From positions 16,045 to 80,044 of the forward strand of contig JAPOVP010000099.1 in the NCBI GenBank assembly GCA_026708085.1: a DNA stretch of 64,000 bases, read 5' to 3'. Within the stretch, counting starts at the first letter, position 1. Each line of letters starts with the position of its first letter. Below the pieces are notes generated by a model. The model was not told the origin of the DNA. It was given only the letters and a program-made list of their open reading frames with translations, and searched no databases. The position numbers were made by a program, and so were the translations under genes. The stretch comes from Caldilineaceae bacterium. Lineage in GTDB: Bacteria; Chloroflexota; Anaerolineae; Caldilineales; Caldilineaceae. Of the stretch, positions 8,848 through 17,729 are shown piece by piece.

Positions 8848-8894
8848 CACTGTCTCCTCCTGACGGGTCACCCACAGAACTAGCGGTCGCACGC

Positions 8895-10517
8895 TCATCG
8901 GTTGGTGGGCTTCCAGCTAAGATGAAAGATTCTGCTGCTGCCGGGCGTGATGCGTACGTTGTGGGCGATCTGATGTCCTCCTACCCAGACGACTCGCTCC
9001 CCGTCCACCAGTATGGGCCAGCCGGAACGCAGAAAGCGTGGGACTTTGCGATCGGTGAAATAGTCGGCCAGAGCTTTGCCATGCCCGCCCAGCCCTAAGG
9101 GCTCGAAGCGCTGTCCCGGACGGGGTGTAGTGAGACTGAGCTGCTCAACCGAGTCGGCATCGATGAATGCCTCCCAGCTGAAGAGTCTGCGCTCGCCCTG
9201 CGCCCGTCGCCTCCTTGGGGAACTGCTCGACGATTCCGCCCAGTTCTGTCGCAGGTCCTGTCTGTTCAACACTTCGCAACGGAGAGTCCAACGGTCGACA
9301 ACGATCTCTCCGGCCGCAGACAGCTCTATGGTCGGATGGTTCGCCCGCCACATGCCATCGAGATGAGGGTGCATAGGAAGAAACGGCGTAGCGTCACGGT
9401 GGTGCAGGCTGAACGCGTCCTGTGTTCGGGTCAGCATAGCGTCGGCGAACCAGCTGTAAGGCCCGCCGGTCAGGTTTTCATCACAGAGCGACCGTCGAAG
9501 GCGCTCCACTGTGTCGAAGCCGAGTTCAGTCAGAGGGCAACCCAGCCCGCGAGCGGACGTCCGCAACGACTCACGCTGGTCGGCCGCGCTCAGGCCGCGA
9601 AAGGCATGCAAGTCGAAGACTTGGCGGCTGGTTGCATTGTGCAATGACTCCTCGGGAGTCTGGGGCAGTGACAAAAGGGAGCCTGTCGTTTCCTCGGTCT
9701 CGCTGCCAAATTTCGTCGCGTCCAGTGCCTGCTGCGTGTATCGCTCCATCCGCTGCACCTCACCTCGCATGACCGAGGCCGTTCTGCACAGAGAAGCGAC
9801 GATTCTCGGATTGAGCTCTTTAAGGCGTGGCAAAATCTCGTGTCGAACTCGATTTCGAACCAGGGACCTGTCCTGATTGGACGAATCTTCACGCCAGGCG
9901 ATGTCGTGTTCCCTGAGATATCCCATGATCTCTGAACGGGAAACGTCCAGCAGTGGCCGGACGACTCGAACGCCGGGCACCGGCTCGTCTTGAACAAGCA
10001 GCGGCCTGACCGCCCGCATACCGGCCAGCCCGTGCACGCCGCTGCCTCGAATCAGATTCATCAGAACCGTTTCAGCCTGATCATTTGCCGTGTGTGCCAC
10101 CGCCACATCCACCGGGCAGCCGTCAACCTGCCGCTTTTTCGCTACTTGGGCCAGAAACTGATAGCGCAAATTCCTGGCGGCCGCCTCCATATTCCCCATT
10201 CGGGTCAGCGCCCCGCGCGCCAACCTGGTCGTCTCGAAAGGCAGATTCCAGCGCCCGGCCATCTCGCCCACAAACGTAGCGTCATCAGCGGACTCCGGTC
10301 GGATATTGTGATCGAGATGGGCGACAACCAGGTCAAAGTTCCAGTCGCTGCGCAAGCGCATGAGTAGGTGCAGCAAGGCCATACTGTCTGCGCCTCCGCT
10401 GACAGCGGCGACTACCTGTGCAGTGTGTCCCTTACCCTGCGTCTGCGCTGGGAAGAGGCCTTCTCTTGCCCGCAACTGTCCGACCAAATCGAGCATCCTC
10501 TGGTCGTTGTCCGACAA
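8895..10517 (-). CDS. tilS: tRNA(Ile)-lysidine synthase
   Basis: This 540-residue enzyme ligates lysine to C34 of tRNA-Ile(CAU) using ATP, changing the codon read from AUG to AUA. The PP-loop SGGADS is at about residues 40-45, preceded by VVAAV. Further N-type ATPase landmarks follow: HLDHNIRPESADD, AHTANDQAETVLMNLIRGSG and REDSSNQDRSLVRNRVRHEILP. The C-terminal domain ends with RFLRSGWPILVDGERVVWVGG, typical of the long TilS forms. The essential gene opens a minus-strand group with the small unknown, Nudix and hpt genes. The N-terminal 30 residues before the PP-loop vary in the family, so the exact start is less certain. Confidence 0.93.
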   Translation of the reverse strand: MSDNDQRMLDLVGQLRAREGLFPAQTQGKGHTAQVVAAVSGGADSMALLHLLMRLRSDWNFDLVVAHLDHNIRPESADDATFVGEMAGRWNLPFETTRLARGALTRMGNMEAAARNLRYQFLAQVAKKRQVDGCPVDVAVAHTANDQAETVLMNLIRGSGVHGLAGMRAVRPLLVQDEPVPGVRVVRPLLDVSRSEIMGYLREHDIAWREDSSNQDRSLVRNRVRHEILPRLKELNPRIVASLCRTASVMRGEVQRMERYTQQALDATKFGSETEETTGSLLSLPQTPEESLHNATSRQVFDLHAFRGLSAADQRESLRTSARGLGCPLTELGFDTVERLRRSLCDENLTGGPYSWFADAMLTRTQDAFSLHHRDATPFLPMHPHLDGMWRANHPTIELSAAGEIVVDRWTLRCEVLNRQDLRQNWAESSSSSPRRRRAQGERRLFSWEAFIDADSVEQLSLTTPRPGQRFEPLGLGGHGKALADYFTDRKVPRFLRSGWPILVDGERVVWVGGHQIAHNVRITPGSSRIFHLSWKPTNR

Positions 10518-10767
10518 AGTGGCCCGGTCAGGGCGGGTTTTCCAGGCTTCGGGGCGCTTTCCGCCATCCTGAGAACCTGAAAATGTCCGAGTTTCAATCA
10601 GGAGTTCAACCCCCTCCTTCGACAGGCGCTAGCAAACTTTCCCATGCAATCGGCACCGGCGAAGTCTTAGGCTCGGTGACTGAGGCAACTTCTGAGTTCA
10701 CTGCAATAGCATAGCGGAGGCCGGCGATCTTTCGCAAAATGGATCGACGAAAGCGAAGCCTTAGGTA

Positions 10768-10793
10768 TGTCAATTGTATTTTGTGTCAATTGT
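10768..10793 (+). repeat. Two direct TGTCAATTGT boxes at the mreB promoter
   Basis: Identical 10-mers TGTCAATTGT lie at 10768-10777 and 10784-10793, 16 bases apart, with a palindromic CAATTG core. The second box overlaps the probable -35 region of the mreB promoter. The same 10-mer occurs once more, between the two nuo operons (34658-34667). They may be operator sites; this is inference from position and recurrence. Confidence 0.5.
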
Positions 10794-10807
10794 GCCTATG
10801 GTATACT
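10781..10807 (+). promoter_or_regulatory. Extended -10 promoter of the mreB operon
   Basis: TGgTATACT (TG at 10799-10800, TATACT at 10802-10807) is an extended -10 element. TTGTGT at 10781-10786 lies 15 bases upstream as a suboptimal -35, which is usual for extended -10 promoters. Transcription would start near 10814, about 80 bases before the mreB start. Confidence 0.6.
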
Positions 10808-10896
10808 TGAATCGTTAACGGTACTTCACCTACGCAGTGGGCTGTCGGCCCGCCCACTGTTGATCTGACCCTGCAAGAAATGGAGATGTCCCTGGA

Positions 10897-11967
10897 GTGG
10901 CAAACCCGTTAGACTGGCTGTTGGGGCTCTTTTCACTCGATATTGGCATAGACCTGGGCACGGCAAATACCTTGGTTCACGTGAAAGGCCGAGGAGTCAT
11001 CATAGACGAACCGTCGGTGGTTGCAATTGACAAATCGTCGAAACGCCGCAATTCGGTCAAAGCAATCGGGCAGGAGGCCAAGGAGATGGTCGGCCGTACA
11101 CCATCTCACATCGTGGCTGTGCGCCCCCTGCAGGACGGCGTCATCTCCGATTTCAAGATGACGGAAGAAATGATCCATGCCTTCATCGGCAAGGTTCACG
11201 GTAACCGCGCCTTCGGAACCGCCCGCCCTCGCGTAGTTATCGGCATCCCTTCCGGCGTGACCGAAGTGGAGAAGCGCGCTGTTCGAGATGCAACCGTCAG
11301 CGCGGGCGCCAGGGAGGCGGGCCTGGTCGAAGAGCCGATGGCGGCCGCCATCGGCGCAGGACTGCCGGTTACCGAATCCGTGGGCTCGATGATCGTCGAC
11401 ATCGGCGGTGGAACCACCGAAGTGGCTGTCATCTCGATGGGCGGGATCGTCGTTTCGCGCTCGATCCGGGTCGCCGGAGACGAGATGAACGAGGACATCG
11501 TCAATTACAGCCGTCAGAAGTACAATCTTTTGATTGGCGAACGTATGGCGGAGAGAGTCAAGATTGAAATAGGCTCGGCGTATCCGCTGGAACATGAGCG
11601 GACCATGATCATCCGAGGACGCAACTTGATCACGGGTCTGCCCGAAGCGATCGAAATCAGCTCGGTTGAAATCAGGGAGGCGCTCACCGGCTCCGTAGAG
11701 GTCATCGTCGACGCGGTCAAGGATACTCTGGATGATACGCCCCCGGAGCTCGTTGCAGACTTGATGGAGCACGGGATCGTACTGGCAGGTGGAGGCGCTC
11801 TGTTGCAGGGCCTGGCCCAGCGCATTCAGGACGAAAACCGTATGCACGTCTATGTTGCCGACAACCCGCTCTCATCGGTCGTACTCGGGACGGGCATGAT
11901 CCTGGAGAAACCGGAACACTACGCCGAAACTCTGACAACCATGCAGCGCAAAAGCACGATTCGTTAG
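10897..11967 (+). CDS. mreB: Rod-shape-determining actin homologue MreB
   Basis: The product has 356 residues from a GTG start. MreB polymerises on the inner membrane face and directs the elongation machinery. The actin-fold ATPase motifs are clear: phosphate-1 DLGTANTLVHVKG (about residues 19-31), phosphate-2 MIVDIGGGTTEVAVIS (165-180) and the adenosine loop LAGGGALLQGL near residue 297. The N-terminus (ANPLDWLLGLFS) is amphipathic, as in membrane-binding MreBs. It is the first gene of a run in which mreC starts 59 bases later, followed by mreD, PBP2, minC, minD and rodA, so its job in the elongasome is secure. Confidence 0.97.
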   Translation: MANPLDWLLGLFSLDIGIDLGTANTLVHVKGRGVIIDEPSVVAIDKSSKRRNSVKAIGQEAKEMVGRTPSHIVAVRPLQDGVISDFKMTEEMIHAFIGKVHGNRAFGTARPRVVIGIPSGVTEVEKRAVRDATVSAGAREAGLVEEPMAAAIGAGLPVTESVGSMIVDIGGGTTEVAVISMGGIVVSRSIRVAGDEMNEDIVNYSRQKYNLLIGERMAERVKIEIGSAYPLEHERTMIIRGRNLITGLPEAIEISSVEIREALTGSVEVIVDAVKDTLDDTPPELVADLMEHGIVLAGGGALLQGLAQRIQDENRMHVYVADNPLSSVVLGTGMILEKPEHYAETLTTMQRKSTIR

Positions 11968-12026
11968 TTCGCGGCTCACGTAGACAGGTCCAGGGTGCCC
12001 CTTCTTGAGTTTACATCGAAGAGCCT

Positions 12027-12929
12027 ATGCGTAACAGTGATCAGCGTGGCTGGGGCAGTGTCAACTTTGGGCTCAAACTTATTATCCTCACTCTGACGGC
12101 CATACTGCTCCTGGCTTTGCAACAGACCGGCCGCTTGGGGACGGTGGAAGGACTGGTCACCATGGTAACCGCGCCGGGCCAGTCCGGTTTGTCGACCATG
12201 ACAAACCGCCTCACCACCTCCCTGACAAACCTGCGAAACTTTCGCTCTCTCCAGCGGCGGTTAACCGAATTGGAACGTATCGTCGAGAGCTTGAGCGTCG
12301 AAAACCTGCGTTTGCAGGAAGTGGAGCGCGAAAATCAACGCTTACGGGAACTCTTGGAATTTGCCGAAACCAGACCCAGTTTCGAACTGCAAGGCGGACA
12401 GATCATCGCCCGCGTCATTGGACAGAACGCCACCAATTTTTTGAATGTGGTGATGATCGATCTCGGAGACCGGCACGGCATCAAAGTTGGAATGCCGGTG
12501 GTGAATGAACAGGGCCTCGTGGGCCGCATCAGCGAAGTAACCGCAACAACCTCTAAGGTCTTGCTCGTCACCGACTCATCCAGCACTGTCAACGCAATCT
12601 TGCAAGCGAGCCGGTTGACCGGGGTCATCAGTGGGACTCCCGGCTCCTATCCGGTGATCGGCTTCCTTCCCCAAGGCACGGAAATCGGGGTAGGAGAGGT
12701 GGTCCTTACGTCCGGCATGGGCGGAAATTTCCCCAAGGGTATCCATATCGGACAGGTAGTCGAGGTGCGGCAGCGAGACGTAAATGTCTTCCAGGAGGCT
12801 GTTGTAAGACCAACGGTGAATTTCGGCCAGCTTGAGGAGGTGATGGTCGTCACCAATTTCGATCCCACTGAGTTTGTACCGCTGCTGGATTTATTGCCCG
12901 ATCCGCCAGGAGAGACGAGTGACGAGTGA
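12027..12929 (+). CDS. mreC: Rod-shape-determining protein MreC
   Basis: This 300-residue protein has a short cytoplasmic start, one membrane helix (about residues 16-36), a long coiled coil (about 70-115, with repeated LxxLE and ENxRL heptads) and a beta-rich extracytoplasmic domain, the standard MreC layout. Signature stretches include IDLGDRHGIKVGMPVVNEQGLVG and VLTSGMGGNFPKGIHIG. MreC links the MreB/MreD complex to PBP2 and activates it. The stop overlaps the proposed GTG start of mreD by 11 bases, pointing to translational coupling. Confidence 0.96.
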   Translation: MRNSDQRGWGSVNFGLKLIILTLTAILLLALQQTGRLGTVEGLVTMVTAPGQSGLSTMTNRLTTSLTNLRNFRSLQRRLTELERIVESLSVENLRLQEVERENQRLRELLEFAETRPSFELQGGQIIARVIGQNATNFLNVVMIDLGDRHGIKVGMPVVNEQGLVGRISEVTATTSKVLLVTDSSSTVNAILQASRLTGVISGTPGSYPVIGFLPQGTEIGVGEVVLTSGMGGNFPKGIHIGQVVEVRQRDVNVFQEAVVRPTVNFGQLEEVMVVTNFDPTEFVPLLDLLPDPPGETSDE

Positions 12930-13563
12930 TTGGCGCAGTCTGAGGCCAAGGGGAATCTCCCAAGAAAGGAGGAACAGGGGCTCAATTCTCGGCTCTGCCG
13001 GGGCACGGCAGGGCGGTCTTGGGCAACTTCACGCTAGGAGGGCCTTCTCCACTTCATTCACCTCAACCAACCTGGGTACTTCCTGGCTGATCGTCCCCAT
13101 TCTTGGCGCCGCTGCCGTTTTCCAGGTCGTTGTCGTCCCGAAGTTGGCGGTACGGGGAGTCTACCCCGATTTGATCCTTTTGCTTGTGATCGCCAGGTCA
13201 CTGATTGCCGGCGGACGCGGCGCGGTGTTCTGGGGATTCGTTGGCGGGCTGTGGATGGATGTCCTCAGCGGGGGAGCAATCGGCGCATCCAGTTTGGCCT
13301 TGATGGCTACCTCATTGCTGACTGGAATCGGCCACAACGCGATCTTCCGGCGCAATTCCTTCGTGCCATTTATCTCGGCGTTGTCTGGCACACTTTTCTT
13401 TTCACTGATCTACCTGGCCATTCTGGTCGGAGTCGGCTATCGGTTCCCGCCTATTCCTTTGGTGATCAATCTGATCGTCCCTGCTGCACTGTACAATTGC
13501 GCCGTGATGTTCCTGGCGACGCCAATCTTGAATCGTTTGCCAGAACAAGCGAACTATCCTTAG
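12919..13563 (+). CDS. mreD: Rod-shape-determining membrane protein MreD
   Basis: I place the start at GTG 12919, preceded by AGGAGA at proper spacing and overlapping the mreC stop; this gives 214 residues. The frame is open further upstream to 12874, but that part lies inside mreC. A hydrophilic N-terminus of about 45 residues is followed by five to six hydrophobic helices, containing PDLILLLVIARSLIAGGRGAVFWGF and GLWMDVLSGGAIGASSLALM; the latter resembles the MreD signature (G-x-x-x-D-x-x-x-G-x-x-x-G). MreD is a membrane adaptor of the elongasome. The Arg-rich N-terminal extension is longer than usual, so a later start inside it cannot be excluded. Confidence 0.9.
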   Translation: MTSDWRSLRPRGISQERRNRGSILGSAGARQGGLGQLHARRAFSTSFTSTNLGTSWLIVPILGAAAVFQVVVVPKLAVRGVYPDLILLLVIARSLIAGGRGAVFWGFVGGLWMDVLSGGAIGASSLALMATSLLTGIGHNAIFRRNSFVPFISALSGTLFFSLIYLAILVGVGYRFPPIPLVINLIVPAALYNCAVMFLATPILNRLPEQANYP

Positions 13564-13623
13564 GTTCCCGATTTCGGCTACCGCAAGACGGGCGACAACT
13601 CAAAGCCGGGAAAAAAGATTTTC

Positions 13624-15774
13624 ATGGACAAACGCGCAGTTCGCACAGCAGCCACAACCTCTATAGTAGTCCGCCTGACGCTGGCTGCTACCTTTCTCGT
13701 ATTCTGTTTCCGTCTGTATTCTCTGCAAATCGTCAGCGGCGAATCTTACCAGGAGCAGGCGGCTGTCAACAGACTTAGAGAGATCGATACGTACGCGCCG
13801 CGAGGCGTCATCTACGATCGGAATGGCGAAATCCTGGCACGCAATCGGCCCAGCTTTGTTATCGCTGTCAGGCCGGCCGACCTACCCGCGGACGACCTCA
13901 ACACGGACATCGATGAACAGCGCATCGCGCTGGAAAGGCTGCTTGCCGTTCTGGAGGCAAATACAGACCCCGAAATGGCGATTCGCATCGCCGAAGTGAT
14001 GTTTCTGCACCTGGGCCGGGAAGACTTTAGCAATACCGTCGAATCCACCGGGATCAGCCTCTCTTTTCGTCTCATTGACGTGGAAGTCATAGAACTGGAC
14101 GATGAGGGACGCGAAGTCGTCAACGTAGAACCGACCCTGATTCCTGATCTCTCCGAGCCGCTCCCCATCGGTGGGCTATTGGCGCTCTTGGAGCGAGCTG
14201 TAGCCCACGGAACACAAGGAAGTTCTTACAAGCCGATCTCTATACTGGAACTTGTGGATCGCGAACGAGCTTTTCAGGTAGCTGAGCAGACCTATCAACT
14301 GCCCGGCGTCCACGTTCTGCAAAAACCGGTACGGGAATATCCCTACCGAGAACTGGCCGGCCACGTGCTGGGCTTCTTGGGGCCGATCCCCAAGCTGGCC
14401 GCTGAAAACTACAAGGAAAGAGGTTATGAGGATCCGAACGAGCCGGTCGGTCTGAATGGACTGGAGTATGAGTACCAGGACTCCCTGCGCGGCCTCCCGG
14501 GCAGAAGGCTTGTCGAAGTGGATATTCTGGGTCGGGAAAGTCGAACCGTCAACATAGTTCGTGAACCCGAACCCGGTCTGAATCTGAATCTGAGCCTGGA
14601 TATCCGCTTGCAGGAAGTGATGCACAATGCCCTCGCCCGTCAACTTGAAGAGACCGGCGCCCCGCACGGAGTAGCGCTGGCCATGGACCCCCGCGATGGG
14701 TCGATGCTCGGCCTGGTCAGCCTGCCCAGTTACGACAACAATATCTTCTCAGAGGGTCTGGGAGAGGAATATCAGGCCCTGGAAGTGGAGGATGACACAC
14801 GCCGTCCGCTGTACAATTACGCCATCGGCGGCCTTTACCCTCCTGGCTCAACTTTCAAGCTGGTCTCAGCCACAGCCGCTCTCGCTGAGAATGTCATCAC
14901 CCCCTATACAACGCTTGTTGATCGAGGGCCGATCTACCTTCCCAACTTCTTCTTCCCGGACGATCCCACACAAGCCCAGGAGTTCGTGAGTTGGAACCAT
15001 AAGCTCAATATCTTGCACGGTGCCATGACCATTGTCGAGGGTCTCGGACTTTCCAATGACATTTTCTTCTACTACCTGGGCGGCGGATACCCGGACTTCA
15101 TGGTGGGACTGGGAAGCGAACGCCTCGCCAAGTGGATGCGGCTCTTCGGTTACGGTGAGGTTACAGATGTGGACCTGCCCGGAGAGGTCCGGCCCATTGT
15201 ACCTGACGAACAGTGGAAGAGGCTTGAGTTAGCCGAATCCTGGACGACTGGTGACAGTTACAATATGGCCATCGGCCAAGGCTATGTCTTGGGTACGCCA
15301 ATGCAGGTTCTGGTCAGCACAGCCGCGGTTGCCAACGGTGGCTATCTGGTCAAACCGCAGTTTGTTCAGGAAAAGGTAGATGCGCAAAACCAGGTACAGT
15401 GGCAATACGAACCGAAAATCAAAGAGCGCGTACCAGTAGACCCAGGCCTGCTTGCCTTCGTACAAAGAGGGATGTGGCATGCGGTAAACGGAAACTATGG
15501 GACCTCCCCCAATAGTCGCGTTGATGGCATAACTGTCGCTGGCAAGACGGGAACAGCTGAGTTCTGTGCCTATGATCCGGAAATCCAGGACTGCACCGAT
15601 CGCGACCACGAAGGGAACCTTCCTTTCCACGCCTGGTACACCGCCTATGCACCCTATGAAGATCCCGAAATCGTTGTTGCAGTCTTTGTCTATTCAGGAG
15701 GAGAAGGATCGGCCGTAGCTATCCCTGTTGCACAAGAGACGCTTCACGCCTGGTTTCACGATTTGCGTCCTTAG
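13624..15774 (+). CDS. mrdA: Penicillin-binding protein 2 (elongation transpeptidase)
   Basis: The 716-residue product is a class B PBP: a cytoplasmic start, one membrane helix (about residues 13-34), a pedestal dimerisation domain beginning RGVIYDRNGEILARN, and a transpeptidase domain. The catalytic motifs are S409-TFK412 (PPGSTFK), S477-N-D479 (the SxD form characteristic of PBP2) and K641-TG (AGKTGTAEF). It crosslinks lateral wall peptidoglycan together with RodA, which is encoded three genes downstream. An acidic insertion in the pedestal (about residues 150-190, rich in E and D) lengthens it relative to E. coli PBP2 (about 630 residues). It sits 60 bases after mreD. Confidence 0.95.
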   Translation: MDKRAVRTAATTSIVVRLTLAATFLVFCFRLYSLQIVSGESYQEQAAVNRLREIDTYAPRGVIYDRNGEILARNRPSFVIAVRPADLPADDLNTDIDEQRIALERLLAVLEANTDPEMAIRIAEVMFLHLGREDFSNTVESTGISLSFRLIDVEVIELDDEGREVVNVEPTLIPDLSEPLPIGGLLALLERAVAHGTQGSSYKPISILELVDRERAFQVAEQTYQLPGVHVLQKPVREYPYRELAGHVLGFLGPIPKLAAENYKERGYEDPNEPVGLNGLEYEYQDSLRGLPGRRLVEVDILGRESRTVNIVREPEPGLNLNLSLDIRLQEVMHNALARQLEETGAPHGVALAMDPRDGSMLGLVSLPSYDNNIFSEGLGEEYQALEVEDDTRRPLYNYAIGGLYPPGSTFKLVSATAALAENVITPYTTLVDRGPIYLPNFFFPDDPTQAQEFVSWNHKLNILHGAMTIVEGLGLSNDIFFYYLGGGYPDFMVGLGSERLAKWMRLFGYGEVTDVDLPGEVRPIVPDEQWKRLELAESWTTGDSYNMAIGQGYVLGTPMQVLVSTAAVANGGYLVKPQFVQEKVDAQNQVQWQYEPKIKERVPVDPGLLAFVQRGMWHAVNGNYGTSPNSRVDGITVAGKTGTAEFCAYDPEIQDCTDRDHEGNLPFHAWYTAYAPYEDPEIVVAVFVYSGGEGSAVAIPVAQETLHAWFHDLRP

Positions 15775-15897
15775 ATCGCCCGCCTACTTTAACACGCCCG
15801 CCGCCTTCCGCGATGTCTAATTCAGGTGCTAAGTTTCGGGCTACTGGTTCATATTGTTGCCCGCAGCGGTTTTTCCACTAATGTCTACAAGGCACGA

Positions 15898-16851
15898 ATG
15901 AGTACTCACAGCTTTTCCACGACAAGGGGCCGGCTGTCTTCCAGGCCGGACGTCCGCATTAAGGGCCGGGGAGGTTATACCGTCGTCGAAGTGGCAGACG
16001 ACAAGGGTGCGTGGCCGGAGGTCGTGGACTATCTTGCCAGTCATATCTCGCAGGCTGATGGCTTTTTCCGAGACGAGCGCATGTCACTGGCAATTGGTGA
16101 CAGAGCGGTCACTGCAGACAACCTGCAGGCGGTCAATGAGGTCTTGGAAGAACAAAATATTGTCCTCGTATCTTTGCACACCGGCAATCGCGACTCTTTT
16201 CAGGTCGCAAATCAGCTGGGTCTTGATGTCGTCTGGGAAGGAGACTCGCCGCCGCCGGCATTCAGATTGGAACGCAGGCTCGAGCGAAACGGAGAGCGAT
16301 TCCTTTCCCAAGCTGCCCGCAGACCCTACCCGGCCTCGCTCGGTGACGATGGCGGCCTGCCAACGACCGGCGGTCTTAACATATCGCCGCTCGCGTCTCT
16401 GGCTCACGAGTCGGCCGGGACGGAGAGGGACGGCGAACAGGCTGCGGTCACACCCTGGGCAGACGAACCCAGTGTAGAGTCTGCGCCCCCACCCTACATC
16501 TACCGGGGCAGTTTGCGCTCTGGCCAGTCAATCCGCCACGCCGGCACCGTCGTCATATTGGGCGATGTCAACCCGGGTGCGCAAGTTGTCAGCGGCGGCG
16601 ACGTATTGGTATGGGGACGGCTGCGAGGTACTGTCCACGCGGGCGCAATGGGAGACGTCCGTGCCATCGTGGCAGCACTGGATTTCGAACCGGTGCAGAT
16701 GCGGATCGCTCAGCACATTGCCATGTCCCCCAAGGGTGCGTCGAACAACCCAGGCTACTGGTTCTGGAAGCGAGAGAGCAGCGGCAAGCCCGAAGTGGCC
16801 AGAGTTATCGACAATCAGATTATCGTGGACCCCTGGGATGCAAACAGATGA
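15898..16851 (+). CDS. minC: Septum site-determining protein MinC
   Basis: About 317 residues from ATG 15898; an upstream in-frame start at 15826 would add 24 residues with no family resemblance. The N-terminal domain (about 10-110) contains GAWPEVVDYLASHI and is followed by a Pro/Gly-rich linker of about 90 residues, longer than usual. The C-terminal beta-helix reads GSLRSGQSIRHAGTVVILGDVNPGAQVVSGGDVLVWG and ends RIAQHIAM, which is diagnostic for MinC. MinC blocks FtsZ assembly away from mid-cell and is recruited by MinD, whose gene overlaps or abuts the end of this one. The location inside the mre operon couples elongation with septum placement. Confidence 0.93.
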   Translation: MSTHSFSTTRGRLSSRPDVRIKGRGGYTVVEVADDKGAWPEVVDYLASHISQADGFFRDERMSLAIGDRAVTADNLQAVNEVLEEQNIVLVSLHTGNRDSFQVANQLGLDVVWEGDSPPPAFRLERRLERNGERFLSQAARRPYPASLGDDGGLPTTGGLNISPLASLAHESAGTERDGEQAAVTPWADEPSVESAPPPYIYRGSLRSGQSIRHAGTVVILGDVNPGAQVVSGGDVLVWGRLRGTVHAGAMGDVRAIVAALDFEPVQMRIAQHIAMSPKGASNNPGYWFWKRESSGKPEVARVIDNQIIVDPWDANR

Positions 16852-16855
16852 AGCA

Positions 16856-17707
16856 ATGAGGGGCGAACCTTCGCCCGCGGCCCGTGCAACCCCGGACCAT
16901 CTCAACTCTGAAGCGGAAGGGGGCCTCGTCCTGACTCTGACTTCAGGCAAAGGAGGAGTGGGAAAGACAACAACCACTGCCAATCTGGGTACAGCTTTGG
17001 CGATGGCAGGTCAGAGGGTGATAGTTGTTGATGCTGACATCGGCTTGAGAAACCTGGACATCGTCATGGGATTGGAAAGTCGGGTCGTCTACAATCTTGT
17101 TGACGTAATTGAGGGGCGTTGCTCTCTGCATGAGTCCCTCGTGCGTGACAAGCGCGCAAATGAACTGTACCTCTTGCCGAGCTCCCAGACGCGGGACAAG
17201 ACTGCGGTCGCACCGGACCAGATGATGACACTTTGCGAAGAACTGCGAGCAATCGCCGACTTTGTCCTTGTAGACTCTCCCGCCGGCATCGAACTGGGCT
17301 TTCAGAACGCCATCGCCGCAGCTTCAGAAGTGGTCATCGTTACAACGCCGGAAGTCAGCGCGCTGCGCGATGCCGATAAGGTCATCTTTCTGCTGGAGCG
17401 CGACCTGAACACGCAAGCGCGGCTGATTATCAATCGCTACAACCCACGCCTGGTGCGCCGGAAGGAGATGATCTCCAAGGATGACATCTTGAGCATCTTG
17501 AGCATCGATCTATTGGGTATCGTGCCCGATGACGATCAGATCACCGTTTCTGCGAACAAAGGTTGGCCCGTTGCCCTGGAAAGAAAAAAATACGTCAGCC
17601 GAGCCTACCACAATATCGCCCAGCGACTGCTGGGGTACAATGTGCCCCTGATGTATTTCCAGGAAGTCAGCTGGCCCGAGCGCCTCCGGCGTCTCATTGG
17701 TCTGTAA
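16856..17707 (+). CDS. minD: Septum site-determining ATPase MinD
   Basis: The product has 283 residues if it starts at ATG 16856; an ATG at 16838, inside minC, is the alternative. The deviant Walker A motif is SGKGGVGKTTTTANLG, with switch regions DADIGLRNLDIVMG and VDSPAGIELGF, all MinD hallmarks. The C-terminus ends in an amphipathic membrane-targeting helix (WPERLRRLIGL). ATP-bound MinD dimers bind the membrane and recruit MinC. No minE follows; rodA begins 22 bases later. The N-terminal 20 residues before LVLTLTSGKGG are a nonconserved extension. Confidence 0.95.
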   Translation: MRGEPSPAARATPDHLNSEAEGGLVLTLTSGKGGVGKTTTTANLGTALAMAGQRVIVVDADIGLRNLDIVMGLESRVVYNLVDVIEGRCSLHESLVRDKRANELYLLPSSQTRDKTAVAPDQMMTLCEELRAIADFVLVDSPAGIELGFQNAIAAASEVVIVTTPEVSALRDADKVIFLLERDLNTQARLIINRYNPRLVRRKEMISKDDILSILSIDLLGIVPDDDQITVSANKGWPVALERKKYVSRAYHNIAQRLLGYNVPLMYFQEVSWPERLRRLIGL

Positions 17708-17729
17708 CCGCCGACCATCCAAACAGCCG

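Larger units (their letters stand above)
10518..10896. other. Divergent tilS/mreB intergenic region
   Basis: The stretch of 379 bases between the divergent tilS and mreB starts holds no gene I can support; a 44-codon plus-strand frame from 10582 has no convincing ribosome site. The mreB-proximal third is AT-richer and contains two TGTCAATTGT boxes and an extended -10 promoter, described separately. Confidence 0.6.

Noticed and set aside
10582..10714. A 44-codon plus-strand frame between tilS and mreB
   Set aside because: No ribosome site, no neighbours in phase and low-complexity coding character; not called as a gene.
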